A stretch of 64,000 nt of DNA from a virus: the IMG/VR virus record IMGVR_UViG_3300025840_000015, positions 1-64,000 of that record. One strand, given 5' to 3'. The position numbers and the translations under genes were made by a program. The first letter of the stretch is position 1; each line of letters begins with the position of its first letter. The notes under the pieces are model-generated. The model was given only the letters and a program-made list of their open reading frames with translations, did not search any database and was not told the DNA's origin. This document shows, piece after piece, positions 1 to 8,697 of this stretch.

Positions 1-914
1 TCATCAATCTGTTCTTGTTGACGAGCAAAGAAAGAATCAATCTCATTATGAATTTCAATATTCTTTCCAATAATAGTATCAAGATTCACCTGAGGAATCT
101 CAACGTAAGTGGTATCAGATGAATTATCGTTGATAAGTTCCTTCAACTTACTATCAAGAGATTCTGCGGTTTTAACTTCAGGTTCAGAACTTTCAGTTTC
201 TTGTTCATCACCCTCAGTAGATTGTTGTTCAGTGGACTGTTCTCCACCTTCAGATTGCTCCTGAGGTTGGCTTTCAGAAGACTGTGAATTTTCAGAAGAC
301 TGAGATCCCTCATCCGATTGAGTATTTCCCTCAGGATTCTGCTCTGCTGAAGACTCTTCTTTATTTTCCTTTTCTTTCTTACAATACTTATAAAGTTCTT
401 CAGCAGCAATCAGAACATCGGCAAAAGTTTCTGTATTAGCAATCAGATCAATAATTTCTGCTTCTTTACCTTGCTCAATACGGACATCAACAAAGTTGCC
501 AATCTTAAAGTAAAGGTTGGCACGGTCGGCAAGATTAAACTTAGAAATATCTTCATTAGCAATATCAAAGAAGTCTTGCTCATTCAGTTCTTTATATCCA
601 CGATAGAAAGACTTTCCGATACCAAGATACTTACGCTTCATCAATTTCTCAATGCGAGCATCTTCTACAATATTTACAAATTGAAGGGGAATACTAAAAT
701 ACCATTCATCACTTGGAGTGAAGAGTGCATGTCCAACCTCATGACCCACCAGCATGTCATATACGATGCTAGAAGCACGTTCCCACATAGGAAGAGTTAG
801 AACTCTATTCAGCACATCAAAAGATGCTGTAGAAACTTTCTTGTGCTCTACCACCAAATCCTCAGTGGCAAGCAGTTTGGCAAGTTGAGATTTGATTTCG
901 TGGTTGACGGTCAT
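1..914 (-). CDS. HExxH zinc metallopeptidase, CobT/VWA-like type (C-terminus outside window)
   Basis: The first 304 residues are present; the gene runs off the left edge. The zinc-protease motif HEVGH lies at residues 58-62, followed about 25 residues later by an acidic helix (VEDARIE) that could supply the third zinc ligand. A Ser/Glu/Gln-rich linker follows at about 185-245, then the start of another domain. This N-terminal peptidase plus acidic linker resembles proteins encoded near cobS in many cyanomyoviruses, sometimes named CobT-like or peptidase; I infer a von Willebrand-type domain in the missing part. ATG chosen as the first Met in frame. A terminator closes the upstream gene, so this gene probably has its own promoter; a TATAGT -10-like hexamer is at 936-941. 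The HExxH motif is certain, the biological role is not. Confidence 0.75.
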   Translation of the reverse strand, partial: MTVNHEIKSQLAKLLATEDLVVEHKKVSTASFDVLNRVLTLPMWERASSIVYDMLVGHEVGHALFTPSDEWYFSIPLQFVNIVEDARIEKLMKRKYLGIGKSFYRGYKELNEQDFFDIANEDISKFNLADRANLYFKIGNFVDVRIEQGKEAEIIDLIANTETFADVLIAAEELYKYCKKEKENKEESSAEQNPEGNTQSDEGSQSSENSQSSESQPQEQSEGGEQSTEQQSTEGDEQETESSEPEVKTAESLDSKLKELINDNSSDTTYVEIPQVNLDTIIGKNIEIHNEIDSFFARQQEQID

Positions 915-942
915 TGGTCTTTTGCGTGTGGACCCACTATAC

Positions 943-967
943 AAAAAAAGGAGGTCCGAAGACCTCC
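943..967 (-). terminator. Intrinsic terminator, UUCG tetraloop
   Basis: On the minus strand GGAGGTC-TTCG-GACCTCC is followed by seven T. It closes the transcript of the 692-residue protein gene that ends 25 bp upstream. Confidence 0.93.
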
Positions 968-991
968 TAGTGGACAGTTTAAAAAGTGGTC

Positions 992-3070
992 TCAACCGAG
1001 AATAGAGTTTTTCCAATCTTCACTCATTGCATTCATAATACTGAAAGCAGTCTTTTCACTATCAGCATATCCTTCTCTAATCAAATAATTAAAAATAATT
1101 GAGTTGTAATCATCCCTCACCAATTTAGTTGCTGGTTTGCCACCCATAGAAATAGTTCTCTCTTGAGATTTCTTTCTCATATCACGAAGTTCTTTTGCTT
1201 GACGTTGCATATAAGAAAGTTTTTCACCACCACTTACATCAGAAACAGTTCCACCTTTAGGTTTCATTGGAGAAGTTGCTTTTGCTCCACCAGTAGTTCT
1301 TGCTCCACCTGTAGATCCACCAGTAGTTCTTGCTCCACCTGTAGATCCACCAGTAGTTCTTGCTCCACCTGTAGATCCACCTGTAGTTCTTGCTCCACCT
1401 GTAGATCCACCAGTAGTTCTTGCTCCACCTGTAGATCTACCTGTTCTTCCACCTGTAGCTTTTTCTTTTGCTGATGATCCAATACCATCAACTGAAGAAT
1501 CTTTCTTTTTACCCATTCCCCCAGCAGCATATCCAGCAGCAACTCCCAATCCAGCAGCAAGAGCAGCTTTTCCAAATCCTGAACCTTTAGGTTTACCTCC
1601 AGTAGGTTCTGGTCCAGCAGATAAAGATTTATTGTCTGAAGTAGGTTTGTCAGATTTTGATGGTGATAAAGCTTTTGGTTTTTTTGGTCTTGGAGTCATA
1701 TCTCTAATTGATACTGCATCTATTCGCGCATCTGTAGCAGCACTACTACCAGTCTTTGCAAGTGGTCCTCCCTTAGTTGAAAGTGCTCCACCACTACCAG
1801 TCTTTGCAAGTGCTCCACCACTACCAGTCTTTACAATTGCTCCACCACTAGTCTTTCCGGTTGATCCACCTGATCCCCAAGCTGGTTTTGGTGCTCTACG
1901 TTCACCAGCCTTAATATCTCTGGTGCCCATCAAACCACCGCCAGACATTTTATTCATTCTTTCAACATCCATAAATTGTTGAGATCTTCCTGGCAATGAT
2001 GCCTTTGGTGAACTTCCACTGAGTTTAGGAGCTGATGTTACATCTCTAACTGATACTGGTTCTATTTTTCCACTTGCAACTCCACCACCTTTAGTAGACT
2101 TAACTATAGCACTAGATTTTGATGATGCTGGGGGAAGAGATGCTTTTGGTGCAGGTGATGGAGGAAGTGATCCTCCAGGAAGGCGACTGGATGGTCCAGT
2201 TTTTGGAATACCAAGTTGCTTTGTTGCTTTTTTGGGAAATTGATTCCAAGGATTGCCAATTTTACTGGAAACCTTTTTAGCGGCAGTCTTAACGGCGGGT
2301 AAAGCAGCAGATGCTGCAGTAGTTGCCGATCTAACAATTGGAGCTGCAGCTTTTGCAGCAGTCTTTGCACCTGGGAATGCCATCATCATGGCAGGAAGCA
2401 TTGTCGTAAGAGCAGTATCAGTTATTGCTCTCTTTTTAATCGTATCAGCTGATGGACCACCAGCTGCTTTATGTCTTTCCCATCCTTTTTGAATTGCAGA
2501 TGGTTGTCTCACTGCCAAAGATGACGATGCTTTCTTATCCTTGAGCATATCAAGATATTTTTCTGGTTTCTGTGAGGAAGGTCCAGGTGCAGCATTCTTG
2601 GCAGCTCTAGCAGTTGCCTGTCTTGCCAGTTCATCATTAGCTACATCACCAGATAATTTTTTTCCCTTAGAACTATATCCAACAGGTCTAATTCCCTTTT
2701 TGGCAAGGGTCTTTTGATTCATTCCAGTTGCTGCTGCTTTTTGAATCCCTGGTTTCAATTTCTTAAGAAGTCCACCGGCAGCCTTTAGTCCTCTAGAAAT
2801 TAATGCACCACGAACTTCATCAAGATACTCAACCTCTTCAGTTAAAATTGTATCAATACCGTAAGAGAATGATAGAACATCATAATAGAATTCTAATACT
2901 AATTCTTCATCTTTAAAGAGTTCTTCAACAAAATATTGAAGATCTGCTTCTTCTTCAAAGATCATCAAATCACTACAAAATTCAGATACTTCTTGAGAGA
3001 TATTATTTCCACTCCTATCATACACACTATTGTATGCTTCCATCAATCCGCTATAATCTTTAGAATTCAT
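992..3070 (-). CDS. Low-complexity Gly/Ser/Thr/Lys-rich protein, probable virion structural protein
   Basis: 692 residues. An acidic folded N-terminus (about 1-90, including MEAYNSVYD, a motif type frequent at the start of cyanophage structural proteins) is followed by a long basic, Gly/Ser/Pro/Ala-rich low-complexity region. That region contains the repeated phrases KTGSGGAL and a five-fold STGGARTTGG repeat near residues 540-595. The C-terminal ~60 residues are again ordered-looking (DDYNSIIFNYLIREGYADSEKTA). An exact TATAAATA late promoter lies 25 bp upstream and an intrinsic terminator follows, so it is a monocistronic late unit, which supports a virion role. It could be a head-internal or tail protein; I do not recognise a family. 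Confidence 0.8.
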   Translation of the reverse strand: MNSKDYSGLMEAYNSVYDRSGNNISQEVSEFCSDLMIFEEEADLQYFVEELFKDEELVLEFYYDVLSFSYGIDTILTEEVEYLDEVRGALISRGLKAAGGLLKKLKPGIQKAAATGMNQKTLAKKGIRPVGYSSKGKKLSGDVANDELARQATARAAKNAAPGPSSQKPEKYLDMLKDKKASSSLAVRQPSAIQKGWERHKAAGGPSADTIKKRAITDTALTTMLPAMMMAFPGAKTAAKAAAPIVRSATTAASAALPAVKTAAKKVSSKIGNPWNQFPKKATKQLGIPKTGPSSRLPGGSLPPSPAPKASLPPASSKSSAIVKSTKGGGVASGKIEPVSVRDVTSAPKLSGSSPKASLPGRSQQFMDVERMNKMSGGGLMGTRDIKAGERRAPKPAWGSGGSTGKTSGGAIVKTGSGGALAKTGSGGALSTKGGPLAKTGSSAATDARIDAVSIRDMTPRPKKPKALSPSKSDKPTSDNKSLSAGPEPTGGKPKGSGFGKAALAAGLGVAAGYAAGGMGKKKDSSVDGIGSSAKEKATGGRTGRSTGGARTTGGSTGGARTTGGSTGGARTTGGSTGGARTTGGSTGGARTTGGAKATSPMKPKGGTVSDVSGGEKLSYMQRQAKELRDMRKKSQERTISMGGKPATKLVRDDYNSIIFNYLIREGYADSEKTAFSIMNAMSEDWKNSILG
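1291..1440 (-). repeat. 30-bp tandem repeat x5 encoding a 10-residue repeat
   Basis: Five almost identical 30-bp units begin at 1291, 1321, 1351, 1381 and 1411. In frame they encode a STGGARTTGG decapeptide. Such near-identity at DNA level suggests recent expansion by slippage or recombination. Confidence 0.95.
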
Positions 3071-3094
3071 CGCCCTTAAAATCTTGTTTAAAAA

Positions 3095-3102
3095 TATTTA
3101 TA
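3095..3102 (-). promoter_or_regulatory. T4-type late promoter TATAAATA
   Basis: Exact TATAAATA on the minus strand, directly after the gp46 terminator and 25 bp before the ATG of the 692-residue gene. In T4-like phages this box is read by the late sigma factor gp55 with the host core polymerase. Confidence 0.8.
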
Positions 3103-3129
3103 AAAAAAAAGTGCCTTATTTAGGCACTT
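3102..3129 (-). terminator. Intrinsic terminator after gp46
   Basis: Minus strand AAGTGCC-TAAATAA-GGCACTT followed by a T-run; 20 bp beyond the gp46 stop codon. Confidence 0.9.
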
Positions 3130-3149
3130 CTGATTGGTTGTATATTTTG

Positions 3150-4862
3150 TTATTTTAAAATCCTCGAAAATCCTTTTACTTTTTCAAATTTTGTTACAGA
3201 ATCAAATCTGTCTTCCAATCCTACTTTATGTGATATTACAAAAATATTAGCATCTTTAATTACATATCTAATAATTTTTAAAAACTCTTCCGTTCCAAAT
3301 CCATCTAGAGAAGAATCAAAAACTTCATCCATAATCAACAAGTTAGTATTTACTGAGTTTTTAATTCTAGCAACTTCTCTCCAAGTGAAAAGAAGTGCTA
3401 GATCAATTCTCATTTTTTCACCTTCACTAAATGAAGAATATGAAAAATCTTCATGAATTGGAGATTCTATAGTTTCATCAAATTCTTCATCAAGTTTAAA
3501 GTTGATGAAGAATTCCATCATTTGCAAATAACGATTAACTTGTTGATTAATTAACGGAAGATATTTTTTAATAATTTTTGTTTTTACGCCATCATCTTTT
3601 AGTAAAGAATTGGCAAAATCGTAATAAACGATTTCTTGTTTTTTGTCTGATAGTTTTTCTGTTGTCTTGTGGAGATTTTCCTTAAATTGTTCTAATTTCT
3701 CATGTTCAGAATTTCTGTCCTGTAGCTGACTGGTAATAGTTTGAATTTCATGTTCAAGATCTCTGATTTGTCTATTGTTGATCTTAGACCTAGTATTGTT
3801 TTGAGAAATATCATGAGTTAATTTGTTAATCTCCTTGGAAAGTGCATTGAACTGACGCTCTCTTTCTTGTTCAGACTTAATTGATTTTTCAAGTTCTTCA
3901 TAACCTTCTTTAAGTTCTCTTGCTTTATTTTTAGCGTCACTAATTCTATTTAACCGAAAAGAATCTTCAATATTTTGTGTGCATGTTGGGCAAACCGTAT
4001 TTTTATCAAAAAATTCATACTCTTCAGTAATAACAGATACTTTTTGGGAGATTTTTCCTTTCAAATTGTTTAGTTTTACTAACTTATCTTTGTAGTTAAC
4101 TAACTTGTCTTGCTCTGATATTAGACTTTTAATTTCTTTGTGTAGTTCTTCATTAGTTTTTTCTAATTCATCAATTTCTTGATTGATAGAAATAATTTTA
4201 TTTTTGTTATCTAGTATTTTTGAATTTCCCAGGTTCTCAAGTTCTTCAATAAAGTTAGACTGCATTTCTACTTTATCAAAAAGACTCTCTTTTTTTACAT
4301 TTAATGATTTAATAATATCTCGTTCGAGTCTAATCTTATCCTTTATAACACCACTCATCACAGAGAATATTCTAATATCCAACAAATCTTCAATAACTTC
4401 TCTGCGATTAGCAGTTGTTAATTGCATAAAAGGAACAAAACTACTGCTACCAAGAATAACAATTTGGGTAAATGATTTGTAGTTTAATTTTAAAATATTT
4501 TCTTCAAGAATTCTTTGATTTGACCTATCGTCAGATTCTTTATGGAGAGTTATTCCATCAACTACAATGTCAAAGATATTTGGCTTTATACCTCTCCTTA
4601 CCAAATATTGCTTATCATTAATACTAAACTCAATTTCAACAACACAGTCTTTTTCATTTGTAGAGTTTACTAATTGAGGTTTTGTAATTTTCCTAAAACT
4701 TTTATTGAAGAGAACAAAAGTTAAAGCATCCAAAATAGTAGATTTTCCAGATCCATTTGATCCAACAATCAAATTAGTATTATTTTTTTGGAAGTTTACT
4801 TCTGTAAAATGATTTCCAGTGGAAAGGAAATTTTTATAACGAATTTTTTTAAAAGTTATCAT
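3150..4862 (-). CDS. gp46: Recombination endonuclease subunit gp46 (Rad50/SbcC-like ATPase)
   Basis: 570 residues, ATP-binding subunit of the gp46/gp47 complex that resects DNA ends for phage recombination-dependent replication. Visible: Walker A GSNGSGKST at 34-42, long coiled coils at about 165-285 and 310-400, a zinc hook CPTC near 288, the ABC signature FSEGEKMRID near 480, Walker B LLIMDEVFD near 520 and a final His-switch region (FVISHK). Length matches T4 gp46. The start ATG overlaps the end of the DUF3110 gene by 4 bp, so it is translationally coupled in the gp55-gp47-DUF3110-gp46 unit. Confidence 0.97.
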   Translation of the reverse strand: MITFKKIRYKNFLSTGNHFTEVNFQKNNTNLIVGSNGSGKSTILDALTFVLFNKSFRKITKPQLVNSTNEKDCVVEIEFSINDKQYLVRRGIKPNIFDIVVDGITLHKESDDRSNQRILEENILKLNYKSFTQIVILGSSSFVPFMQLTTANRREVIEDLLDIRIFSVMSGVIKDKIRLERDIIKSLNVKKESLFDKVEMQSNFIEELENLGNSKILDNKNKIISINQEIDELEKTNEELHKEIKSLISEQDKLVNYKDKLVKLNNLKGKISQKVSVITEEYEFFDKNTVCPTCTQNIEDSFRLNRISDAKNKARELKEGYEELEKSIKSEQERERQFNALSKEINKLTHDISQNNTRSKINNRQIRDLEHEIQTITSQLQDRNSEHEKLEQFKENLHKTTEKLSDKKQEIVYYDFANSLLKDDGVKTKIIKKYLPLINQQVNRYLQMMEFFINFKLDEEFDETIESPIHEDFSYSSFSEGEKMRIDLALLFTWREVARIKNSVNTNLLIMDEVFDSSLDGFGTEEFLKIIRYVIKDANIFVISHKVGLEDRFDSVTKFEKVKGFSRILK

Positions 4863-5116
4863 TTTCTGGGGGGAACAACAATATCATCAGTAGTAATTAC
4901 AGCATACTTGTAGTTATACATTTTACAAGTTTTTATTGCAAGATCATCATCAACTTCAACTACATCCATCTCAGAAGATTCTTGGTCCTCTAGCATTAAT
5001 GCATATCTAGTTGCATCGTCTTCATCTTCGAAAAGAAACAATACTTTTTGACCATTTTGATCTTGAACTGCATAAGCTCCATCATCTCTATTATCTTTAA
5101 TTGTAAGAAGAAACAT
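4859..5116 (-). CDS. DUF3110 family protein between gp47 and gp46
   Basis: 85 residues. The core FEDEDDATRYALMLEDQ (29-45), preceded by a short beta strand and followed by an acidic stretch and the end of an alpha/beta unit, matches DUF3110, a small family I know from cyanobacteria and their phages. Function is unknown. It abuts gp47 with no gap and overlaps gp46 by 4 bp, so it is made together with the Mre11/Rad50-like nuclease. Association with that complex is an inference from position only. Confidence 0.85.
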   Translation of the reverse strand: MFLLTIKDNRDDGAYAVQDQNGQKVLFLFEDEDDATRYALMLEDQESSEMDVVEVDDDLAIKTCKMYNYKYAVITTDDIVVPPRK

Positions 5117-6151
5117 TTAAGTTACCTCACAAGATTGCCTGTATATATCTTGAAAAATCATTTTTATTTTACCCTTGTCCAGATTAAATTCAGAATCATC
5201 AATATATCTATTCAATATTGACATTGTATTTTCTTCTTCATCTACTTCAAAATCTTCCTTTTCAATTATTATAAAATTTTCAATAATTTTGAGATCTTCA
5301 ACTCCAGCAAGATTTAGTTTGTCAATAAACTTATCAAACTCTTTTGGTTTTGATTTTTTCCTTACAACTACTTTGACAATTTTGTTTTTATACTTACTGA
5401 AATTAAATGTTTGAATGGGGGTATCATCATAATAAATGTTATGGAACAATTTGTAAGTGTTATTAATTGGAATAAGTTCTAAAGTTTCAGTATCAAAAAT
5501 GTGAAATCCTCTAGTATCATCAACATCTGTCCAATACATTTCATATGGATTCCCCAAATAGAAAATCTTTCCATTATCAGATCTTGTATGATAATGTCCA
5601 CTAAAAACTTTATCAAATTTATCAAATGATTTACTATCTAAACCATGTTCCATGATAACTTGCTTATTTACCCTAAAACCCTGAAACTCAAGATGTCCCA
5701 TTGCACATTTGCAATTTGTTTTTTTAATTAGTTCAAAAGTTTTTTCTTGATTTTCTTTATTAATCCAAGGAAGAAATAGAATACTCAAATTTCCAATTTT
5801 TACTTCTGATGGATCTTTATATGTAATAATGTTGTCGTATGTTTTTAACAAAAGTTCTGGAGAGTTTATATTGTTAGTATCTTTATAGTATACGTCATGA
5901 TTTCCAATAATCATATGAACATCATACTTTTTTAGATTATCAAATACAACCCTCTTAGACCATTCGAGACTTTGATAATCAATGGACTTTCTGCTATCAA
6001 AAGCATCTCCCATATGAATTACAGATTTTACATCATATTTTTCAAGTGTCGGGAAGAAGATATTCTTATAAAAAAGTTCAAAATAATCATGAAGATTCTT
6101 TGAACCTTTTTTTGCACCATAATGAGTATCTGTAATTACAGCAATTTTCAT
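5117..6151 (-). CDS. gp47: Recombination endonuclease subunit gp47 (Mre11/SbcD-like nuclease)
   Basis: 344 residues, the metal-dependent nuclease partner of gp46. Calcineurin-type phosphoesterase motifs are in order: ITDTHYG (6-12), HMGDAFDSR, GNHD, and SGHYHTR. The C-terminal ~100 residues form the expected capping/Rad50-binding part. Length agrees with T4 gp47. ATG overlaps the gp55 stop codon by 4 bp, and the gene abuts the DUF3110 gene downstream. Confidence 0.97.
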   Translation of the reverse strand: MKIAVITDTHYGAKKGSKNLHDYFELFYKNIFFPTLEKYDVKSVIHMGDAFDSRKSIDYQSLEWSKRVVFDNLKKYDVHMIIGNHDVYYKDTNNINSPELLLKTYDNIITYKDPSEVKIGNLSILFLPWINKENQEKTFELIKKTNCKCAMGHLEFQGFRVNKQVIMEHGLDSKSFDKFDKVFSGHYHTRSDNGKIFYLGNPYEMYWTDVDDTRGFHIFDTETLELIPINNTYKLFHNIYYDDTPIQTFNFSKYKNKIVKVVVRKKSKPKEFDKFIDKLNLAGVEDLKIIENFIIIEKEDFEVDEEENTMSILNRYIDDSEFNLDKGKIKMIFQDIYRQSCEVT

Positions 6152-6624
6152 CTGTTGTTTCGGTAATGAATTGAATCCTTAATGCTATTATACTCCGAAC
6201 TGTGCCCAGAAAGCAAGCTATTGTCAACCATCATGACTTCATCAAATCCAGTTCTTTCAATTATTTTGGCTTTAATTTCTAATTGCTTTTTCTCTTTTTG
6301 AATTCTTCTAAGAAAAGCGTAATGAATGATTTGCGTAAAATATGCAAATGGATTGGAAGATTTTTCTGGATCAAAGTTATGAATATATTCAACACAATTC
6401 TCAATTCCATCAGAGATCATATCTTCTCTAAACATGTAATTGACAAAGTTTGGTTTATATGATAAACGAGTTGCAATCTTAAAAAAACATTCACCCAAGT
6501 AGTTTGTAACTGGTGGTTTCGGTAAATCGTTTTCTCTAGAATGTTGTAATTTTTTTCTGTATACGATCAGTGCTTGTAACAACTCTTTGTTGTTGACATA
6601 ATGTTCTGTCTTTTTCTTTGGCAT
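6148..6624 (-). CDS. gp55: Late-transcription sigma factor gp55
   Basis: 158 residues. Family features: a sigma region 2-like segment with MISDGIENCVEYIHNFDPEKSSNPFAYF (split here: MISDGIENC... NPFAYFTQI), which is the DNA-melting/core-binding helix pair typical of gp55, then a basic helix (FLRRIQKEKKQ). gp55 redirects host RNA polymerase to TATAAATA late promoters, several of which occur in this window. It has its own upstream sigma70-like promoter and is coupled to gp47, whose ATG overlaps its stop. Confidence 0.95.
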   Translation of the reverse strand: MPKKKTEHYVNNKELLQALIVYRKKLQHSRENDLPKPPVTNYLGECFFKIATRLSYKPNFVNYMFREDMISDGIENCVEYIHNFDPEKSSNPFAYFTQIIHYAFLRRIQKEKKQLEIKAKIIERTGFDEVMMVDNSLLSGHSSEYNSIKDSIHYRNNR

Positions 6625-6653
6625 GGCATTTTTGTATTCCTTTATTTGTTCAC

Positions 6654-6683
6654 ATTATACCACAGTATTGAAGTCTATTTCAA
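6654..6683 (-). promoter_or_regulatory. sigma70-like promoter for gp55-gp47-DUF3110-gp46
   Basis: Minus strand TTGAAA, 18-bp spacer, perfect TATAAT, 30 bp before the gp55 ATG. Its host-type boxes fit early or middle expression of the late sigma factor. Confidence 0.75.
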
Positions 6684-6687
6684 CAGC

Positions 6688-6716
6688 TTGACATATGGTG
6701 CAAACATGATTAGAAT
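6688..6716 (+). promoter_or_regulatory. Plus-strand sigma70-like promoter, antisense to the neighbouring gene
   Basis: TTGACA, 17-bp spacer, TAGAAT, pointing right into the 3' end of the 138-residue gene, which is on the minus strand. No plus-strand gene follows. A weak hairpin (AATAGCTCT / AGAGTTATT) lies at about 6742-6771. It may start a short antisense RNA, or be chance in AT-rich DNA. Confidence 0.4.
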
Positions 6717-6749
6717 AGGTTTGTTCCCGTTAGAGAAAGATAATAGCTC

Positions 6750-7166
6750 TTAGCTTTCTTTAGAGTTATTGAAGATATTTTCAAGTTTCTTTCTAGCTTC
6801 TTTAACAGAATCTATATATCCCATCTTAGCTGATGGTTTTATCTTCCCAGAACTATTATTAGAAACACTTATTTCATCATATTCATCTTCATCAATGAAT
6901 TTATTGTAAAGATTTATTATCCTTTCATTACTAGTTTCTGTTATTGTAATGATCTTATCCATTTTAATAATATAGAAATCATCATCAGACATTTCCATCC
7001 AAGGTCTTACTTTTATGTGAACTCCTTGATGATTTTGAAATGTTTTCATTGTAACTGGATTCTGAAGAACAATAACAGTTTCTTCATTAGTATCATCTAC
7101 CATTACAAGAGACATTATCTCTTCTCCAGAAACCAGTTTGATAATTGCGTAAAACTCTTCTCCCAT
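6750..7166 (-). CDS. Conserved-type phage protein, possible Sm-like N-terminal fold
   Basis: 138 residues. The first ~75 residues are strand-rich (FYAIIKLVSGEEIMSLVMV ... VIVLQNPVTMKTF), a pattern reminiscent of a small Sm-like beta barrel; the C-terminus is acidic, then lysine-rich. I recognise it only as a gene that usually sits between uvsW and gene 55 in cyanomyoviruses. Start ATG abuts the uvsW stop. An RNA-binding role would be speculation from fold impression only. Confidence 0.75.
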   Translation of the reverse strand: MGEEFYAIIKLVSGEEIMSLVMVDDTNEETVIVLQNPVTMKTFQNHQGVHIKVRPWMEMSDDDFYIIKMDKIITITETSNERIINLYNKFIDEDEYDEISVSNNSSGKIKPSAKMGYIDSVKEARKKLENIFNNSKES

Positions 7167-8629
7167 TATTTTTTAAAAGGTATGTTTACAATATCGTAAT
7201 TAAAATTTTCTTCATTATAAATTTTAATTCTTTCTATTAAATGATTGAGTGTATAATTGTTTCTTGATTTGTAATTGATATCATCGGCAATATCATATAA
7301 AACTGCTTTAGTTTTATTATTTCCCTTTCTTAAAACTCTACCAATTGATTGCAAATTCCTAATTCTAGATTTTGATGGTGAAGCAAAGATTACATTATGC
7401 AAATTTTTAATATTGATACCAGTGCTAAAAGTGCCATAAGAAGCAACAATAATTGCATTGTCTTCCCTTTCTGTGATTTCTCTAACTTTTTCTCTATCTT
7501 CAGTGTCTACACCACCATGAACAAAAAATACATGACGATTTTCACTGATGCTATTATTTATTAAATTGTATAATGGTTCTCCATGACCTTCAACTCTTGC
7601 AAAAAGAACTAATGTATTTCCCTTTAGATCTAAAGCTAAATTTTTAATAAAATTATTTCTTTTCTCATGATTTATAATGTATTGAATTTCATCCTCAAAG
7701 GTTTCAAATTTATGTGGATTATGCTTAAGTAAAAGAACCTTAATATCTAATTTTGCAACATGACCTTTTTCCATCAATTCATTAGTTTTAATAATTTTAT
7801 ATGATGGTCCAAATAGTCCCTCTAAAACCCATTTATGTGTTTGGGTGCCATCTAGAGTTCCAGTAAATCCAAATCTATATTTTGCATCAGAAAGTTTTGT
7901 CATTATAGATACTAATGATTTTGATTTAAACTGGTGTGCTTCATCTCCAATTACTACATTAAATCTTGAAAAATATTGTCGAGGAAGTTTGTATATAGAT
8001 TGCCAGGTTGTAATAATTACTTGGGAATCTGTTTCTCTTTCCTTACCAGCATAAATTTTGTGGCAATATGAACCAACATCAAATCCATAATCTTCAAAAT
8101 CTTTATACATCTGCTCTACAAGGGATGTCGTTGGAACAACTAAAAGAATATTTTGTTGTTTCGCAACATAATATCTCACTACTGAATAAATCATCAATGA
8201 TTTTCCAGAAGCAGTTGGAGATATCAATAACTTTCTATTATGTCTTAAAGCGTCGTATACTCCCTCTATTTGGTAGTCACGGGGGGAATATTTGCAAATA
8301 GAATTCATGTAATCTTTGACACCCTCTTTTGAAATATTTTCATTCACTTCAAAAGGAAGACCATAATACTTATTATCTTTAAATTCATATGTATAATTAT
8401 ATTGCTCACAAAAACGAATAACTTTATCTAAAAGACCTACATATATTTCTTTAGTATTTACATTAAACAGATATATAAACCCATCCCACCATTTATTTTT
8501 GTATGCTGGAGCATACTTTGCATTTGGAACTTCAAATTGAAATGCATCTCTCAGTTCGTAGTAAATGTGAGGTTCTGCTTCAATCTGAAGAAATACTTCG
8601 TTCTTCTTTGAGATTACCAAATGGGACAT
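7166..8629 (-). CDS. uvsW: UvsW helicase (superfamily 2 recombination/repair helicase)
   Basis: 487 residues. Motif I SPTASGKS (137-144), motif II DEAH (229-232), motif III GFTGTL, and motif VI QSIGRVLRKG near 435 are all present, with the phage N-terminal domain (WWDGFIYLF) ahead of the helicase core. In T4, UvsW unwinds branched recombination intermediates and R-loops and so shifts origin initiation to recombination-dependent replication. It lies in the usual uvsY-uvsW-gp55 order. An AATAAATA late-type box and the uvsY terminator lie upstream. Confidence 0.97.
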   Translation of the reverse strand: MSHLVISKKNEVFLQIEAEPHIYYELRDAFQFEVPNAKYAPAYKNKWWDGFIYLFNVNTKEIYVGLLDKVIRFCEQYNYTYEFKDNKYYGLPFEVNENISKEGVKDYMNSICKYSPRDYQIEGVYDALRHNRKLLISPTASGKSLMIYSVVRYYVAKQQNILLVVPTTSLVEQMYKDFEDYGFDVGSYCHKIYAGKERETDSQVIITTWQSIYKLPRQYFSRFNVVIGDEAHQFKSKSLVSIMTKLSDAKYRFGFTGTLDGTQTHKWVLEGLFGPSYKIIKTNELMEKGHVAKLDIKVLLLKHNPHKFETFEDEIQYIINHEKRNNFIKNLALDLKGNTLVLFARVEGHGEPLYNLINNSISENRHVFFVHGGVDTEDREKVREITEREDNAIIVASYGTFSTGINIKNLHNVIFASPSKSRIRNLQSIGRVLRKGNNKTKAVLYDIADDINYKSRNNYTLNHLIERIKIYNEENFNYDIVNIPFKK

Positions 8630-8651
8630 AAATTAATGTTCAATATAATAA

Positions 8652-8659
8652 TATTTATT
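8652..8659 (-). promoter_or_regulatory. Late-type promoter box AATAAATA before uvsW
   Basis: Minus strand AATAAATA lies 23 bp before the uvsW ATG and immediately after the uvsY terminator. One base from the exact T4 late box. Confidence 0.5.
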
Positions 8660-8665
8660 GACAAT

Positions 8666-8691
8666 AAAAAAACCTCTCAATGGGAGAGGTT
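8666..8691 (-). terminator. Intrinsic terminator after uvsY
   Basis: Minus strand AACCTCTC-CCATT-GAGAGGTT followed by T7; directly after the uvsY stop codon. Confidence 0.92.
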
Positions 8692-8697
8692 ATATTA

